A DNA stretch of 64,000 nucleotides from Flavobacteriales bacterium (GTDB lineage: Bacteria; Bacteroidota; Bacteroidia; Flavobacteriales; Flavobacteriaceae): positions 84,935-148,934 of the forward strand of contig JAFLBS010000008.1 in the NCBI GenBank assembly GCA_017303755.1, given 5' to 3'. The notes below the pieces were generated by a model that saw only the letters and a list, made by a program, of their open reading frames with translations, made no database searches and had not been told where the DNA came from. Positions 35,076 to 43,268 of this stretch are shown here, one piece after another (within the stretch, counting starts at the first letter, position 1; every line of letters begins with the position of its first letter). Both the position numbers and the translations under genes were made by a program.

Positions 35076-35206
35076 TCTTTTCTTTCTACTACTAAACCTT
35101 GACAAGGAATACCACCTACAACAACATCTAATCTATCTAATAGATTATCTACTCAACTATCTACATCTTTTAATGTATATTCTCTACATTTTTTTCTGTA
35201 TATGTC
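35066..35206 (-). pseudogene. Fragment of a C5-cytosine DNA methyltransferase gene
   Basis: Read on the minus strand: YTLKDVDS, an in-frame stop, then VDNLLDRLDVVVGGIPCQGL. The GGIPCQG block is the catalytic motif IV (Pro-Cys) of C5 DNA methyltransferases, preceded by a D-V-V as usual. The frame runs into a stop a few codons later. Only about 45 codons remain, so it is a relic. Together with the regulator remnant it marks a lost restriction-modification locus. Confidence 0.65.
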
Positions 35207-35242
35207 ATAAATGATATATATTTGTAAAAAGTTTACAACAAC

Positions 35243-35272
35243 AAAAAACCCACCTGCTCCTGCAAATGGGTC
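35243..35272 (-). terminator. Minus-strand terminator of the 28-aa peptide
   Basis: Read leftwards, ACCCA ... TGGGT with a partly paired inner part, then a T-run. It lies just after the peptide stop. Confidence 0.55.
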
Positions 35273-35283
35273 TTGAGTTTTAA

Positions 35284-35370
35284 CTACTTGTTAGGATTGT
35301 TTGCTTCCTTGAGTAGCTTGGTAATTGTAACAATTACCAAAATCAGTAAAAGAACATTGATTTGTTCCAT
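35284..35370 (-). CDS. 28-residue hydrophobic peptide, possible type I toxin
   Basis: ATG (35370-35368) to TAG gives 28 residues: MEQ, then a single membrane-spanning helix INVLLLILVIVTITKLL, then the polar tail KEANNPNK. Size and shape fit toxins of type I toxin-antitoxin pairs or small membrane regulators. Upstream on the same strand lies a structured leader: inverted repeat AACACCTA/TAGGTGGTGTT around 35400-35465, and a perfect 7-bp hairpin at 35421-35440 whose T-run faces the plus strand, as would end an antisense RNA. A -7 element TATCTTTG (35485-35478, minus) could start the mRNA. All of this is inference from layout. Confidence 0.4.
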   Translation of the reverse strand: MEQINVLLLILVIVTITKLLKEANNPNK

Positions 35371-35420
35371 AAATTTTAAAGCTTTTTAGGTTAATTAATA
35401 ACACCTAAATTTTTATAAGA

Positions 35421-35447
35421 ACCGAAGTTCCCGCTTCGGTTTTTTTT
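35421..35447 (+). terminator. Plus-strand terminator in the leader of the 28-aa peptide
   Basis: Perfect ACCGAAG/CTTCGGT stem, loop TTCCCG, eight T. No plus-strand gene precedes it apart from relics, so it may end a small antisense RNA. Confidence 0.55.
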
Positions 35448-35477
35448 ATTTCTAGGTGGTGTTGACTTTCAACTGAA

Positions 35478-35485
35478 CAAAGATA
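35478..35485 (-). promoter_or_regulatory. -7 element TATCTTTG (minus strand)
   Basis: Exact TAnnTTTG reading towards the 28-aa peptide, about 108 bases before its ATG. No -33 match. Confidence 0.35.
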
Positions 35486-35611
35486 ATCATATTTTTAATA
35501 CACCTTTTTTGAGTTATCAACATTTATTCATTTTAAAGCTAATAGCGTTTTTTGGATTTCTGTACTTTTTTAGCCTTTAAAGTTGTTATTTTTCTTACGT
35601 GTAGGTATTAA

Positions 35612-35641
35612 AAAACCCACTTCATTTATGAGGTGGGTTTT
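35612..35641. terminator. Bidirectional terminator before the immunity gene end
   Basis: Thirteen-pair stem AAAACCCACTTCA/TGAGGTGGGTTTT with one G-U pair. It closes the leftward RHS operon. Between it and 35709 nothing else is seen. Confidence 0.75.
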
Positions 35642-35709
35642 TAATTTAATTGTCTCTTGAAAAGATTAATTCCTACTTAAGCTATTATATATTTTATCTA
35701 AAAATAACA

Positions 35710-36033
35710 TTAAGCATCCTTTTCTCTATACTCTAAAAGTCGTTTAGCTATTTCAATATTACTAATTTTTCCATTTGATGCTTCTAACTCTTCCACCATC
35801 TCTTGAGTTAAGTTTAAAGGAAAAAGGTTTTCATAAGTAATCCCTTCAATATTAATAATTAGTTTGTTAGGTATTTCCTCGGCATTAAAAAAGACAATTT
35901 CAGAATCAAGGCCTAATTTTTCAACCATATAAATATCAACCAAATCATATTCCACATCAGGTAACTCACCTTCAATAAAGTTTTCTGCTTGCTCTAAACT
36001 TTTTAAATGCTGTACTAATTCAACTAAATTCAT
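35710..36033 (-). CDS. Probable immunity protein of the RHS-WHH toxin
   Basis: Protein of 107 residues, acidic (LKSLEQAENFIEGELPDVEYDLVDIYMVEKLGLDSEIVFFNAEEIP), no signal peptide, so cytoplasmic. It starts 15 bases after the end of the RHS toxin gene and is the last gene before a terminator; this position, small size and acidity are those of immunity proteins for polymorphic nuclease toxins. No family was recognised. Inference: binds and blocks the C-terminal nuclease of the gene upstream. Confidence 0.6.
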   Translation of the reverse strand: MNLVELVQHLKSLEQAENFIEGELPDVEYDLVDIYMVEKLGLDSEIVFFNAEEIPNKLIINIEGITYENLFPLNLTQEMVEELEASNGKISNIEIAKRLLEYREKDA

Positions 36034-36048
36034 TTTTATTATTTTATT

Positions 36049-39000
36049 TTATTTATTCCAAGTTGCCATTCCTCCAACTCCATTAGGGTGCATTGTACCC
36101 CAAAAAATAGATCCTGATGTATGCTGTGATTTAGGGACTAATTGCATAACTCCCGAACCAATATCATGATGCCAAACCCAATTTGTAGGAGACTTTCCTA
36201 AAATTGTACCAGTAGCAGACCGAGGTACTGACACTCCTAGTTTAGACATAGATGATGCAAATGATGAATTAGCTTCCATAGTGGTACTAAGAGCTGTATT
36301 TGCCGCCTTAAAATGAGCGTAATAACTTCCTCCTGGAAACAAATCCGCCGTTAGTGTTGTTTCAAAAGCTACAGAATATACAGAGCCATTTGCTACACTA
36401 GGTGTTGTTGAAGCTGCAGCACCAAAACCACTAAACATATTATATCCACCTGAGCCGTATTCACGTGAAGCTTCGTGTGCAAAACCTGCTCCTAAACGAA
36501 GATTACGGTCAAAAGTGCTTTCCCCAACATGTTCTTTTGTGTCAACTTGCCAACCTCTAAATCTCTCATAAGCATTATTATACTCTGAGCCATGAACAGC
36601 ACTCCAATTTGCATAAGTTGATTCGTCATATGCTGCCTGTCCACCAGCTCCTAAATATACATCTCCTTTATGGCCACCATTTATACTTGCATTGCTAATA
36701 ACCGTGCCGTTTTCTGCAAATCCATCATAACCAGCAGCAGTAGCTTGTTCTTCCGTTGTTATCTCTTCTTTAAAAATCCATTTACTGCCATCTTTAACCC
36801 AGTCATCACCTTCACGACCATCAGGATCAACAAATCGCATAGGATTATTATAGCAAAAATTGTATGGAGATTGATCTGGATGTTTCTCTGCCAAAGGGTC
36901 AATTTGCCCCCAATGTGGCGCAGCTGGGTCGTAAAACCTTGCTCCGTAGTCGTAAACATTGAGATTTAGTTCGTCTTGCAGTTCCTTGCCGTTATATCGA
37001 TACTGATATACAGTACTAAAAAACGAAGGTACATTTTTTATTTTTAACAATTCTTCTTCTTCCACTTTAAATTCTCTAGCCGTTCCGTTGTAATTGGTAT
37101 GCTTGAGTCCAAATGGGTAATAATGGTTTTCTTCTAATATTTTCAATTCATTGGTGTGTGGGTCTACGGCATAACTTACTCTGATATTGCCCAAATGATC
37201 GGTATAATTGTACACATAACTTATTTTGTACTGATCACTCAATTGGCAATTTTCACAATAGGTAGCATTTACGTAACCTTCGTCCGTTGGGAAGAACTGC
37301 AAAATATGGTCTTTGTACTGAAAACCATTTAAATATTCGGTTATAGTATTGGAACCTTGTGCAATATCATCTACTAATTTTTTCACTTTTCTGCCAGTTG
37401 CATCGTAAAGATACGAAATTGTTCCATTAGTTCCAAAATCAATGGTAACAGGTAAATTCAAATGATTGTAAGTAATCAATCCAATTCCTTTATTAGCATC
37501 ACTTATCATGTTACCGTTGGCATCATAATTATAATCAGTTCCTGTTGTTGGGCTGTCTTTGAATCCCATAGGATCTCCTGAATCGTCGCGTACTTCTTTC
37601 AATATATTGGTATTAGGAAAATAATTATATCCCAACTCGTCAATTTGAATGAACATACTTTGATCGTCTAAATTCCCGTTTCGATCCAATCTTGTGATGT
37701 TACCGTTTTTGTCGTATTTAATGTATTCATCATAGCTATTGGTCACAATAATTGGAAACTCATCTTTTTGGTAAATGGCATCCTTTAATCGGTTTAAATC
37801 ATCATAAGCATAGCCGTATTTTCGTACTGCATTGTCACTGTTGGTGCGCCAAAAAGTTTCGGAAATGTTTCCATTGAATAATGGTTGTACTGTTCCATTC
37901 ACACTGCGCTCAGGACTATTATAACTGATTCGAAAAGCAAATAAATCTTCGGGATCAGTTCCGATAGTCAAATCTCTGATATTGTTTATATCGGTCAACC
38001 AACCTCTAATATTATAGTTGTAATCCACTTTTTGAAGACCAACAAAAGTAGTTACATCTTCGCCACCCACTTGCTTGGTAATCAATTGCCCTAATTCGTC
38101 GTATTCATTATGAGTCAACAATTGTGTTCCATAATTACCCACGGTGTGATAATGATTGAGCAATCGACCTTGCGGTGTGTATTCAAATTCTTCTAAAACA
38201 GTCGCTAAATATCCTTGATTTTCTCTTTTGTGATTAGTTAAGGTTTTCAATACTTGACCTTCAAAATTGTATTGAGTCTTGACTTCGGTATAACCGCCTA
38301 AATAGTTGAAGGTTTTGGTTAAAATTGGGCGGTATTTTTTATTGTCGTAAAATGTATGTGTAAGTTCAAACACAACACTACCTATGTTTTCTAAAATTCG
38401 TACCCAAGATCCCGTTGCCAATCCTTTTACATTACTTGCTGCCGTTTTACCGTAGATAGTTGCAGTAGGTACAGCCATTGCATTAGGATAAGTGTAATTA
38501 TCGTAGTAATTGATAGTGAGTAATTTTAAATCGGTGGTTGGGTAAACTACATTTGAATAACCAGTGGTAACATTCTCAATGCTATCATTCGATTTGTATT
38601 CATTGACAGCTGTAGCTCCTGCATAATCCGTTTGAACACTTTTTCTCAAGGCATTAGTAATATTAGCTTGCGGTTTCCATGCAGTATAAACAGGTCGGTT
38701 AAAGGCATCGTATTTGGTAATCATCCAACCAGTATCAGTTCCTCCGAAAGGGTTGAATACTGGACCAGTAGCAACTACACGATCAATTTTATCGTATACT
38801 ATGTATTCTTTTTGTTTTCCGGGTAGCTTTTTCTCAACCAATCGGTTACGGTAGTCGTATTTGTATTGGTAACATAAACCATCCAAAACGTCTTGGCTTG
38901 TAGCACCTTCAGCTAAAGGGGGAAGCACATAAGTAAGGTTGCCGTATTGGTCGTAAACATAATAAGTGTCGTGTGCATCATCAATGTTAAACGTACGCTT

Positions 39001-39678
39001 TAAAACTACTTTGCCTTCCTTGTCTTTGAACTCAATTGTAGTGTTATTGTTCCCATCGGTAGATACCCAATTTTCATCTTTGGTGATGGTTTTGTATAAT
39101 TGGTTACGAGGATAAAAGGAAGTTCCACTTTGCGAAAATCCAGTTGTATACAACCCTTCATTATCATCCCAAGTGGCCACTGCTCTAAACAATTTTACTT
39201 CAAGTGTATCATTGGTTTGGTAGTCAAACTTAATGGTGTGATCATTATTTGAATTAGGATCAACTGCCCAAGAGTTGCCTGGAGCACCTTGTTTCAGCAC
39301 TCTGTTTAAGGGTGAAGCTTCAAATACTTTTTGACTGTAAGAAACTTGATTTGCATAGGGTGTATACTGCGATTGTGCAGCAACAGCATTAGGCACAAAA
39401 TCAAGACTATTAGTTTGTGTGGTATAAGGAAGGTATTCTTTATCTTGTCTACCAAAACCGTCATACTCGATAGGCGTAACAATATTTTTTCCTGTTGCCG
39501 ATTGTGCATTGGCAATTTGTTGAATGGGTCGGCCAAGTCCATCAAAGTAGGTAACATTAATGACACTGTTTTGAGCCAATGAATCTTTATAAGTAACCGA
39601 CTTAATATAATTTTCGGTCGTAGTTTGACCAATAACCAGAATTGGTAACAAAACGATAAGGTATAGTAATTTTTTCAT
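36049..39678 (-). CDS. RHS-repeat polymorphic toxin with C-terminal WHH-type nuclease
   Basis: Protein of 1209 residues with a signal peptide (MKKLLYLIVLLPILVIGQ). A DUF6443-like N-domain follows (NYIKSVTYKDSLAQNSVINVTYFDGLGRPIQQI). RHS/YD repeats run through the middle (YDxxGxLTYVLPP, YDELGQLITKQ, YDANGNMISDAN). The RHS core near residues 905-955 is YDYGARFYDPAAPHWGQIDP ... YNNPMRFVDPDG. The variable tip from about 960 ends with NWVWHHDIGSGVMQLVPKSQH ... HPNGVGGMATW: W1169-H1170-H1171, H1186 and H1197 are the marks of the HNH/EndoVII-like WHH nuclease toxins. Inference: a contact or secreted toxin that cuts nucleic acid in rival cells. The start lies 5 bases after the stop of the upstream RHS-like gene. 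Confidence 0.85.
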   Translation of the reverse strand: MKKLLYLIVLLPILVIGQTTTENYIKSVTYKDSLAQNSVINVTYFDGLGRPIQQIANAQSATGKNIVTPIEYDGFGRQDKEYLPYTTQTNSLDFVPNAVAAQSQYTPYANQVSYSQKVFEASPLNRVLKQGAPGNSWAVDPNSNNDHTIKFDYQTNDTLEVKLFRAVATWDDNEGLYTTGFSQSGTSFYPRNQLYKTITKDENWVSTDGNNNTTIEFKDKEGKVVLKRTFNIDDAHDTYYVYDQYGNLTYVLPPLAEGATSQDVLDGLCYQYKYDYRNRLVEKKLPGKQKEYIVYDKIDRVVATGPVFNPFGGTDTGWMITKYDAFNRPVYTAWKPQANITNALRKSVQTDYAGATAVNEYKSNDSIENVTTGYSNVVYPTTDLKLLTINYYDNYTYPNAMAVPTATIYGKTAASNVKGLATGSWVRILENIGSVVFELTHTFYDNKKYRPILTKTFNYLGGYTEVKTQYNFEGQVLKTLTNHKRENQGYLATVLEEFEYTPQGRLLNHYHTVGNYGTQLLTHNEYDELGQLITKQVGGEDVTTFVGLQKVDYNYNIRGWLTDINNIRDLTIGTDPEDLFAFRISYNSPERSVNGTVQPLFNGNISETFWRTNSDNAVRKYGYAYDDLNRLKDAIYQKDEFPIIVTNSYDEYIKYDKNGNITRLDRNGNLDDQSMFIQIDELGYNYFPNTNILKEVRDDSGDPMGFKDSPTTGTDYNYDANGNMISDANKGIGLITYNHLNLPVTIDFGTNGTISYLYDATGRKVKKLVDDIAQGSNTITEYLNGFQYKDHILQFFPTDEGYVNATYCENCQLSDQYKISYVYNYTDHLGNIRVSYAVDPHTNELKILEENHYYPFGLKHTNYNGTAREFKVEEEELLKIKNVPSFFSTVYQYRYNGKELQDELNLNVYDYGARFYDPAAPHWGQIDPLAEKHPDQSPYNFCYNNPMRFVDPDGREGDDWVKDGSKWIFKEEITTEEQATAAGYDGFAENGTVISNASINGGHKGDVYLGAGGQAAYDESTYANWSAVHGSEYNNAYERFRGWQVDTKEHVGESTFDRNLRLGAGFAHEASREYGSGGYNMFSGFGAAASTTPSVANGSVYSVAFETTLTADLFPGGSYYAHFKAANTALSTTMEANSSFASSMSKLGVSVPRSATGTILGKSPTNWVWHHDIGSGVMQLVPKSQHTSGSIFWGTMHPNGVGGMATWNK

Positions 39679-39683
39679 GGCTA

Positions 39684-42600
39684 TTAGTTTTGGGTTCTAT
39701 AATGGTAATCGTTTTCAGCAAGCTTATAACCGTCTTTGTCATAAACAGCTTTGAGCCTATTAAATTCGTCGTACTCATAAGTAATAGTATCACCTTTAGG
39801 GTCGGTTATGGTATGTACACCCACCAATGGAATATAAGTATAGGTAGTAATCATCGCATTGGGCAAAGCAGTTCTCATAGCGTTTAAGGCACTAATTAAG
39901 CCTGCCTCGTTAGTTCCGTTAGAGAGCGTTTGCAAATTGGAAACATACGAACTCACTTGAGCATACGTTGCATTTTCAATTTTAGCAATAGGTTGTGTTT
40001 TGTTGTATCCCCAGATGTACGATATGACAGTTCCACCTTCTTGTTTGAGTTGCAGTGGGTTGCCGAATTCATCATACAACTCATAAATCAGTCTATTCTC
40101 CAAAGTAGCAGCACCTTTAGAAGTAACTATGCTTTGTGGTAAATACGATGCATTACCCGACCAGTTATTAGCATAATTGATTTGACTTTTAGAAAGTAAT
40201 TCAGTTCCGCGATAGGTTTCAATTCGTTCAATCTCGGAGATACGGTTTTGAGAATAGATTGAATTACCAGTGTGATAGAAATACTTAGTTTTTAATACTT
40301 CACCTTGGCTATTGGTAACTGTTGACTCGGATATTTGTTTGTTAATAGGGTTGTATGAATAGGTTTCATTAGTTTGAACAACTTTTTGATTGTTGTTTAA
40401 ATCATAAAAGTAGCTTTTATTGGTTTTTGAAATTAATTTTGCCCAACCATAAGCTTCTTTTATAAATCTATATGAAATAAATTCTTCAGGATTACCAAAA
40501 TAACAAAAACAATCACTGCAATTATCCGTTAATACCAATTCATTGCACAAACCATTATATTCTGGATTCTGATTACAGGATATTAGATAGCTTTTGTAAT
40601 CGGTATAATATTTATGTTTATAAATATTTATAAAATCATACTGAGGATAAAATGTTCTAAAACCAGTAGTCTCCAAATAATTTTCATAATCGTAAGTTAG
40701 CTCTTCTTTACTTATTATTTTATCACTCTGATTAAAAACAGTTTGAGTTTTTAGTAATCCTCTTTTGTAATCGTAATTTTCCGTAGGCATAAAAGGTTGG
40801 GATAAATTATAAATACCAATCTGTTCAGGAAAATCAATTGGAGAGGAGTATTCATATTCAATTCTGCCATTTTCACTTTCAAAAACTTTGACATTTTTGT
40901 AACCAATATCAGCTCCTTGTGTTTTGACAGGATTCAAATTATTAAAAGTAGTACTAACATCATATTCCCAAAATACCTCGTCGCTTTTCCATGTCACGTC
41001 AACGACATTAGTTACAGCACTATATACGGGAGTATTCTCACAATGGGGACACTCTTTTTTTGTTCTTTCATAATCAAACTTAGGGACATGATAAGTGAGA
41101 GATCCACTACTTTTTGCTGCTCGAAATATACTGTAATCATATTTTTTTTCTTTAGCAGGAAGCTTTGGATAAGCATTGTAGTCATCAATATTCTCATAAT
41201 GTGAAATCTTAGAAATTCTGTTACCTCCTCCATAAAGAAATTGATAATTATTTTCATTCTTACTTTTGTAGTAGGCATAAATTTGTGCATGATCAAAAAT
41301 ATGAGGTGGAGGAATATTTGTGGTAAAAATGGAAACTTTATAAGTCCCAGGAAGTAAGTCTTTTAATTCAAATAGTTGATATTGTATAGTATTTGTACCA
41401 TCGCCTTCTGCATGGTGAGAACCCACTAAAACGTCAGAGTTTTCAGTAACTCGATAAAATCTAAGCCAATACTCACCTGAGTTAGTTGTATCGAAAATAC
41501 TTGAAGAAAAAATAACATCTTGCTTTTCTGTAATACTAAACAATACTTGTCTATGATTGGGATCATCGCTCAAATAATCAACAGTGTTAAATGTAACGCC
41601 ATCTGTTTGTTCATCCCAATTATTAGGATTAGCATCAAAATCAGTAAGTTCGGTGCTACCAATGTAAGAATAAGTGTTGGGTTCAAAATCAAAAATTACA
41701 AAACCTCCAGTAGGGAGTGACATTTTTTGTAGTAAATCTGAAGTGCAAAAATTTGGATTAACCTCTCTATACGACTCGTATGAATTGCCAATATAAGGAG
41801 AGGGTAGATAATTAAAATAACCCCAATAGTCTTTGCCTATGTAAGTACTAGCAGAATAAGGATTGTAATTGACTCTGTACTCTAATGAATATTTTTCAAC
41901 TTTAGAATTAACAAAGTTTTTGAAAGAAACCTCTTTTAAAATCATTCTCTTAGACTTTACAGTGGAGTAATCGTGAGTTAAACTTACTTCCTTAATGTTG
42001 TTTCCAATCCAATCTTTAACAACAATTCCTTTAAATGCCGACCAATTCTCAGGATTTAAAACGTTATCATCTAATCTACCAGTTTCAAAAGAAAAATCAA
42101 TTTTTGCAACACCATTAACTTTTATTTGTTGGAGTTTTTTTACATTAGTATCTGTTTGATTAGAGGAAAGACTGTAAATAGGGTAAGGCCCAAAATCGTT
42201 TACGCCTGCTTGACATAAATTCACGTACTCTGGATCGATATTTTGATTTACACCTAGATAAAAATCTCTTAATGAAGGTTTGTTAGGAGGTCGGTTTAGG
42301 TAATCCTCCTGAAAATAGGTTGTAGAGCCACGCAAAACTTTTTCTTTAAATATAGAATCATAAAGAAATTCAACAACTAAGTTTCCTTGATTATCATTTA
42401 TTGTACTCAAATGGAAAGAACTATTATAAAAAGTAGATGGACTTGGTATTGGGCCACTGTCTTCATAGGTTGTTGATGATATGGATAATGAGAAGCTATG
42501 TTGTGTAGTGGTTTCGATTACATCAAAGGTGTATTTATAACCTTTTTCATCGAATATAACAAATGAAGTAGGTAAGTATTGATTGGATGTATTACCATAG

Positions 42601-43259
42601 TAATTAATTATTGTTAACCTGTAATCATCAAGAGGAGTAACTTCTAATTGATTATTTGAATTTTTCTTAATATAAAATCGACCTGATTTTCCCATAAAAT
42701 TAAATTGCCACAAATCGTGCTCTGAATCCATTTCTCCTCTTACTTTAGCATCCCAAAGACACTTTCTCAAAGTATCCCATGTGATATCATAGTTGCCAGT
42801 TGCTCCTAAATATTCAGTTAAAGCGTCAAATGCTTCGTAATAGTAATTGTTATTATGAATATTTGTTGAAGAGTTTTGATATAATCCAAATTTATTATCA
42901 CCCATAGAATTAATTTCATCAGGTAATCCTCTAACTGTTCTTGAAATAGTTCCCCCAGCAAATAGGCTCCATCCCAACCCGACGTCGCTGGCTCTTTCCT
43001 CAACAGCCACTCCAGATGGATGATACTTTAAAGAAACTTCTAAATTTATATCTTTGGATAAGGTAGATGTGCTAAATAATGGAATGCTAATATCGGGAAT
43101 TCCTGTATAATTGCTAACAGGGACTTCCTCAAATTTCATTAGTGACGCAACTGTTGGAGAAGGTGGAATTATAGTTGGTAAATCCGTTTTAATTTCTGGG
43201 GTTTGTGCCAATGTAACACAACTTATAGCAAGTAATAAAATTGAAATATATTTTCTCAT
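39684..43259 (-). CDS. RHS-like secreted partner protein
   Basis: Protein of 1191 residues with signal peptide MRKYISILLLAISCVTLAQ. The N-domain (PVSNYTGIPDISIPLFS ... INLEVSLKYHPSGVAVEERASDVGLGWSLFAGG) is the conserved start of Bacteroidota RHS-type surface proteins. YD-like repeats appear only near the end (YELYDEFGNPLQLKQEGGTVISYIWGYNKTQPIAKIE and DPKGDTITYEYDEFNRLKAVYD). It has no toxin tip. It ends 5 bases before the toxin gene. Inference: N-terminal half of a two-part RHS shell, or a delivery partner. Whether it was once fused to the toxin gene is not clear. Confidence 0.78.
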   Translation of the reverse strand: MRKYISILLLAISCVTLAQTPEIKTDLPTIIPPSPTVASLMKFEEVPVSNYTGIPDISIPLFSTSTLSKDINLEVSLKYHPSGVAVEERASDVGLGWSLFAGGTISRTVRGLPDEINSMGDNKFGLYQNSSTNIHNNNYYYEAFDALTEYLGATGNYDITWDTLRKCLWDAKVRGEMDSEHDLWQFNFMGKSGRFYIKKNSNNQLEVTPLDDYRLTIINYYGNTSNQYLPTSFVIFDEKGYKYTFDVIETTTQHSFSLSISSTTYEDSGPIPSPSTFYNSSFHLSTINDNQGNLVVEFLYDSIFKEKVLRGSTTYFQEDYLNRPPNKPSLRDFYLGVNQNIDPEYVNLCQAGVNDFGPYPIYSLSSNQTDTNVKKLQQIKVNGVAKIDFSFETGRLDDNVLNPENWSAFKGIVVKDWIGNNIKEVSLTHDYSTVKSKRMILKEVSFKNFVNSKVEKYSLEYRVNYNPYSASTYIGKDYWGYFNYLPSPYIGNSYESYREVNPNFCTSDLLQKMSLPTGGFVIFDFEPNTYSYIGSTELTDFDANPNNWDEQTDGVTFNTVDYLSDDPNHRQVLFSITEKQDVIFSSSIFDTTNSGEYWLRFYRVTENSDVLVGSHHAEGDGTNTIQYQLFELKDLLPGTYKVSIFTTNIPPPHIFDHAQIYAYYKSKNENNYQFLYGGGNRISKISHYENIDDYNAYPKLPAKEKKYDYSIFRAAKSSGSLTYHVPKFDYERTKKECPHCENTPVYSAVTNVVDVTWKSDEVFWEYDVSTTFNNLNPVKTQGADIGYKNVKVFESENGRIEYEYSSPIDFPEQIGIYNLSQPFMPTENYDYKRGLLKTQTVFNQSDKIISKEELTYDYENYLETTGFRTFYPQYDFINIYKHKYYTDYKSYLISCNQNPEYNGLCNELVLTDNCSDCFCYFGNPEEFISYRFIKEAYGWAKLISKTNKSYFYDLNNNQKVVQTNETYSYNPINKQISESTVTNSQGEVLKTKYFYHTGNSIYSQNRISEIERIETYRGTELLSKSQINYANNWSGNASYLPQSIVTSKGAATLENRLIYELYDEFGNPLQLKQEGGTVISYIWGYNKTQPIAKIENATYAQVSSYVSNLQTLSNGTNEAGLISALNAMRTALPNAMITTYTYIPLVGVHTITDPKGDTITYEYDEFNRLKAVYDKDGYKLAENDYHYRTQN

Positions 43260-43268
43260 GGCTTTCCT

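Noticed and set aside
39602-39887. Short frames on both strands at the junction of the two RHS genes
   Set aside because: They overlap the end of one RHS gene and the signal peptide of the other; no independent coding signal.
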